Positions 39,859 to 42,146 of a stretch of 42,146 nt of DNA are shown here, piece after piece. Below the pieces are notes generated by a model. That model was not told the origin of the DNA, did not search any database, and worked only from the letters and a program-made list of their open reading frames with translations. How positions within the stretch are numbered: position 1 is the stretch's first letter; each line of letters opens with the position of its first letter. This DNA comes from an uncultured Gemmiger sp. (GTDB lineage Bacteria > Bacillota > Clostridia > Oscillospirales > Ruminococcaceae), in the NCBI GenBank assembly GCA_944382835.1, contig CALWNP010000020.1, positions 1 to 42,146 on the forward strand, given 5' to 3'. A program made the translations under genes and the position numbers.

Positions 39859-40861
39859 CCCCATCCCCCCTTCGGCGCAGCATCAGCATGCAGAGCACCG
39901 GCGCCGCAAAGAGCACAGTGAAGATGCTCAGCGGCAGCTCAGCCCCGCTGCCGGGGGTGCGGGCTAGCAGGTCGGCGGCCAGCAGCAGGTCGGCTCCCAC
40001 CAGCCCACACAAGGGCAGGAAGGCCCCGCCCCGCCGCCGCAGCAGCCCGAAGGCGATGTGGGGGGCAATGAGCCCCACAAAGGCCACCACCCCGGTGACG
40101 CTGACCACCGCCGCCACCATCAGGGTGGCCAGCCCCAGCAGCAGCGCCCGCCAGCGGCCGGGTTCCAGCCCGGTGGCTCGGGCGCTCTCATCCCCCAGGG
40201 TGAGCAGGGCGGCCTGGCGGCGGAAGAGCAGGATGCCCGCCGCCCCCACCGCCACCGGCAGCACCGCCGCCAGCTTGCCGCTGGTCATGGCGGACAGACT
40301 GCCCATGGTCCAGTACTCGATGGCGGCCAGCTCCCGCTCGGGGTCGGCCAGGGTTTTCAGCAGCATCAGCCCGGCCTCGGCCAGGGCGCTGACCAGGATG
40401 CCCGCCAGTACATAGGTGGCGGTGCGGTCAGTGCGGCAGGCCCGCACCAGCCCCAGCACCAGGGCCAGGCTGAGCAGCCCCGCCCCAAAGGCCCCGGCCA
40501 TGATCTCCACCGCCCCGCCGGCGCCCCAGACAATGACCGCCGCCGCCCCCAGCGAGGCGCCCCCGGCCACCCCGGTGAGGTCGGGGGAAGCCAGCGGGTT
40601 GCGGAAGACCGTCTGGTACACCCCACCGGCCAGCCCCAGGGCCAGCCCGGTGACTGCCGCCATCAGGGTGCGGGGCAGCCGCAGGGTGAAGAAGACCCGG
40701 GCCTGGATGGTGTCCCCCATCCCGCCGGTGAGCAGCGCCCCGATCTGCCCCAGGGACAAGGGGTAGCTGCCCACACAGAGGGACACCGCCCCCAGGGTGA
40801 TGAGCAGCAGACCTGCCCCCAGGCAGCACAGCGGGGTGCGGGGGGATCTGGATTTGTTCAT
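39848..40861 (-). CDS. BtuC/FecCD-family ABC transporter permease
   Basis: A 337-residue, roughly ten-span permease. Family features are the N-terminal LSLGQIGALLTGG, LRLPRTLMAAVTGLALGLAGGVYQTVFRNPLASPDLTGVAGGASLGA (the most conserved block) and a C-terminal GVVAFVGLIAPHIAFGLLRRRG. It would form a homodimer pore with two copies of the ATPase. Its start lies two bases after the binding-protein stop. Members move ferric siderophores, haem, cobalamin or molybdate; the sequence alone does not choose. Confidence 0.93.
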   Translation of the reverse strand: MNKSRSPRTPLCCLGAGLLLITLGAVSLCVGSYPLSLGQIGALLTGGMGDTIQARVFFTLRLPRTLMAAVTGLALGLAGGVYQTVFRNPLASPDLTGVAGGASLGAAAVIVWGAGGAVEIMAGAFGAGLLSLALVLGLVRACRTDRTATYVLAGILVSALAEAGLMLLKTLADPERELAAIEYWTMGSLSAMTSGKLAAVLPVAVGAAGILLFRRQAALLTLGDESARATGLEPGRWRALLLGLATLMVAAVVSVTGVVAFVGLIAPHIAFGLLRRRGGAFLPLCGLVGADLLLAADLLARTPGSGAELPLSIFTVLFAAPVLCMLMLRRRGDGDAA

Positions 40862-40862
40862 C

Positions 40863-41963
40863 TTACTTGGTCAGCAGGGCGGCGTCGGGGGTGAAGCCGT
40901 AGAAGGTCTGGTAGAAGTCCTGGGCGTCAGCGGTGAAGGTCTCGAAGCTGTACGCATCGGGATGCAGCACGCTGGTCAGCCACAGGATGCCCAGCACGCT
41001 GGAGGGGGTGGGAGAATCCCACTCGTCCAGATCCTGGGGCATGGTGTAGACAGCGCCATTCTGCACGGCAGGCAGGGCGGCCAGCTGGGCGTCAGCCAGC
41101 ACATCCTGGGCGGTGTAGGAGGCCCCCGAGGGGATCACCAGCACCTGGGGCGCCATGGCCAGCAGGCTTTCGTAGCTGACCTCGGCCCAGTAGTCGTCCT
41201 GGATGTCGGCGGCGGCATTGGTGCCCCCGGCCAGTTCGATGAGATCATTCTGGTACATGCCGGCGGGCGCCACCGACAGGTAGCTGCTGTTGCTCAGCAC
41301 ACAGACGCTGGGCTTGTCCAGCCCTTCGGTGAGCTGGGCCATCCGGTCCTGCTGGTCGTGGTAGTAGGCGATCAGCTGGGCGGCGCGGTCCTCGGCGCCC
41401 AGGGCCTGGCCCATCAGGGTCAGCATGGTTTCCAGCCCGTCCTGGGTTTCGGGGTCCACCACCATCACCGGGATGCCCAGGTCCTCCAGGGTCTGGGCGT
41501 TGTCCATCAGCTTTTTGGGCATGATGACCAGGTCGGGGGCCAGGGCGGCCACCGCCTCCACATCCAGGCTCTTCAGGGTGCCCACCTGGGTCAGGTCGGG
41601 CAGCTCGGGGGCGGCCAGGGCGTAGAGGGCCCGGGTGTCGGCCTTGTTCTCCAGCCCCACGATGGTGTCGGTCTTGCCCAGGGCGATGACGGCGTAGGTG
41701 GTGATGTAGTAGCAGCTGACCACCGTCTTGGCCGGGGCCTCCAGGGTGACGGTGCGGCCGGCCTGGTCGGTAAAGCTGACGCCGGCGGCGGTTTCGGCCG
41801 AGGCGGTGGGCGCCGGGGTGGCTTCGGTCTGAGAGGCGGCCTCGGACGAGGCGGCCTGGGACGAAGCGGCTTCGGACGAAGCGGTCCCCTGGCCGCAGCC
41901 CGCCACCGACAGCGCCATGGCGCCGGCCAGGGCCAGGCTGAGCAGTCTGTTCCACAGTTTCAT
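40863..41963 (-). CDS. BtuF/FepB-type substrate-binding lipoprotein
   Basis: A 366-residue lipoprotein that hands its ligand to the permease above. The signal peptide ends in a lipobox (LSVAGC, Cys23), followed by a Ser/Ala/Glu tether (TASSEAASSQAASSEAAS), then the two-lobed fold: VSFTDQAGRTVTLEAPAKTVV, LEDLGIPVMVVDPETQ, and the C-terminal MPQDLDEWDSPTPSSVLGILWL. Candidate ligands are a metal chelate, cobalamin or an oxyanion. The neighbouring molybdenum enzyme makes molybdate or tungstate worth testing. Start at 41963 with AAGGAGG ten bases upstream. Confidence 0.92.
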   Translation of the reverse strand: MKLWNRLLSLALAGAMALSVAGCGQGTASSEAASSQAASSEAASQTEATPAPTASAETAAGVSFTDQAGRTVTLEAPAKTVVSCYYITTYAVIALGKTDTIVGLENKADTRALYALAAPELPDLTQVGTLKSLDVEAVAALAPDLVIMPKKLMDNAQTLEDLGIPVMVVDPETQDGLETMLTLMGQALGAEDRAAQLIAYYHDQQDRMAQLTEGLDKPSVCVLSNSSYLSVAPAGMYQNDLIELAGGTNAAADIQDDYWAEVSYESLLAMAPQVLVIPSGASYTAQDVLADAQLAALPAVQNGAVYTMPQDLDEWDSPTPSSVLGILWLTSVLHPDAYSFETFTADAQDFYQTFYGFTPDAALLTK

Positions 41964-41997
41964 GATTTGTTTTCCTCCTTGAATCTTCTTCGGGGCC

Positions 41998-42026
41998 ATT
42001 GTAACACGGCAGGCCCCGGATGGCAA
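41998..42026 (-). promoter_or_regulatory. Promoter of the BtuCDF-type operon
   Basis: Minus-strand TTGCCA (42026-42021) and TACAAT (42003-41998) with 17 bp between, right after the tRNA-Tyr terminator. No metal-responsive operator or riboswitch was recognised in the short leader. Confidence 0.78.
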
Positions 42027-42028
42027 AG

Positions 42029-42061
42029 AAAAATCCCGAACAGAAATCTGTTCGGGATTTT
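42029..42061 (-). terminator. Terminator of tRNA-Tyr
   Basis: AAATCCCGAACAG pairs with CTGTTCGGGATTT around a short loop with T runs on both strands, directly after the tRNA. It is a close relative of the two tRNA-Leu terminators. Confidence 0.9.
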
Positions 42062-42146
42062 TGGTGGGAGCTGGTGGATTCGAACCACCGAAGCATTAAG
42101 CAGCAGATTTACAGTCTGTCCCCATTGGCCACTCGGGAAAGCTCCC
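42062..42146 (-). tRNA. tRNA-Tyr (anticodon GTA)
   Basis: The 85-base gene is complete to the last base of the window: acceptor GGGAGCT pairs with AGCTCCC, discriminator A, encoded CCA, anticodon stem CAGA/TCTG around the loop holding GTA, a class II variable arm, and T-arm GGTGGTTCGAATCCACC. Its promoter and anything upstream are outside the window. Confidence 0.95.

Noticed and set aside
1-42146. CRISPR array or insertion sequence
   Set aside because: No regularly spaced direct repeats with unique spacers, no cas genes, and no transposase were found. The TTTGTTGC repeats at 22508-22708 are unequally spaced operator sites.

Overview
The window reads as chromosome of a high-GC anaerobic member of the Firmicutes (Clostridia, probably the Ruminococcaceae/Oscillospirales group that includes Faecalibacterium, Subdoligranulum and Gemmiger). 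Support comes from the SRP RNA-dnaX-ybaB-recR order, TepA next to FtsK/SpoIIIE, the redox repressor Rex, Firmicute-type -35/-10 promoters with 17-bp spacers, strong AAGGAGG ribosome binding sites, and a molybdenum hydroxylase cluster beside a purine permease. The genus is an inference. Because GC is high, most genes carry long open shadow frames, which were left out. Most genes lie on the minus strand.

Region 1 (1-13.2 kb, minus) is housekeeping. It holds tmRNA with smpB, then SRP RNA-dnaX-ybaB-recR, a methionine block (metF, a free-standing cobalamin methionine synthase activation protein, and a metH that lacks that domain), a secreted ComEC-like metallo-beta-lactamase protein, the DNA translocase FtsK/SpoIIIE, and the ClpP-like protease TepA. 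Region 2 (13.3-18.4 kb) has rex-tdk on the plus strand, an AraC regulator, a cysteine-bearing membrane protein, two near-identical tRNA-Leu(CAG) units, a DUF975 membrane protein and tRNA-Ser(GGA).

Region 3 (about 18.4-23.6 kb) is a small phage-derived island next to tRNA-Ser. A Cro/CI-type repressor and an ImmA-like metalloprotease face a divergent leftward promoter through an array of TTTGTTGC operators. The leftward transcript encodes only a tail/baseplate-type protein (frameshifted in a G tract), a small tail protein with a carbohydrate-binding-like end, and an M23 endolysin. No capsid, terminase or integrase is present. This is either a decayed prophage or a domesticated lysis/tail-fibre module, and its switch looks intact.

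Region 4 (23.6-30.5 kb, minus) carries rnr, secG, and a type II topoisomerase pair (parC/parE-like). Region 5 (30.7-33.2 kb, minus) is a polar amino acid ABC importer (lipoprotein, permease, ATPase) with intercistronic hairpins. Region 6 (33.3-42 kb, minus) looks like a purine/molybdenum module: a BtuCDF-type ABC importer, an NCS2 purine permease, then a palindrome-covered promoter driving the FAD, 2Fe-2S and molybdopterin subunits of a xanthine dehydrogenase-family enzyme and a MobA/MocA-like cytidylyltransferase. The permease would bring in purine, the ABC importer may bring in the metal, and the hydroxylase with its cofactor-maturation protein would oxidise the purine. A complete tRNA-Tyr ends the window.
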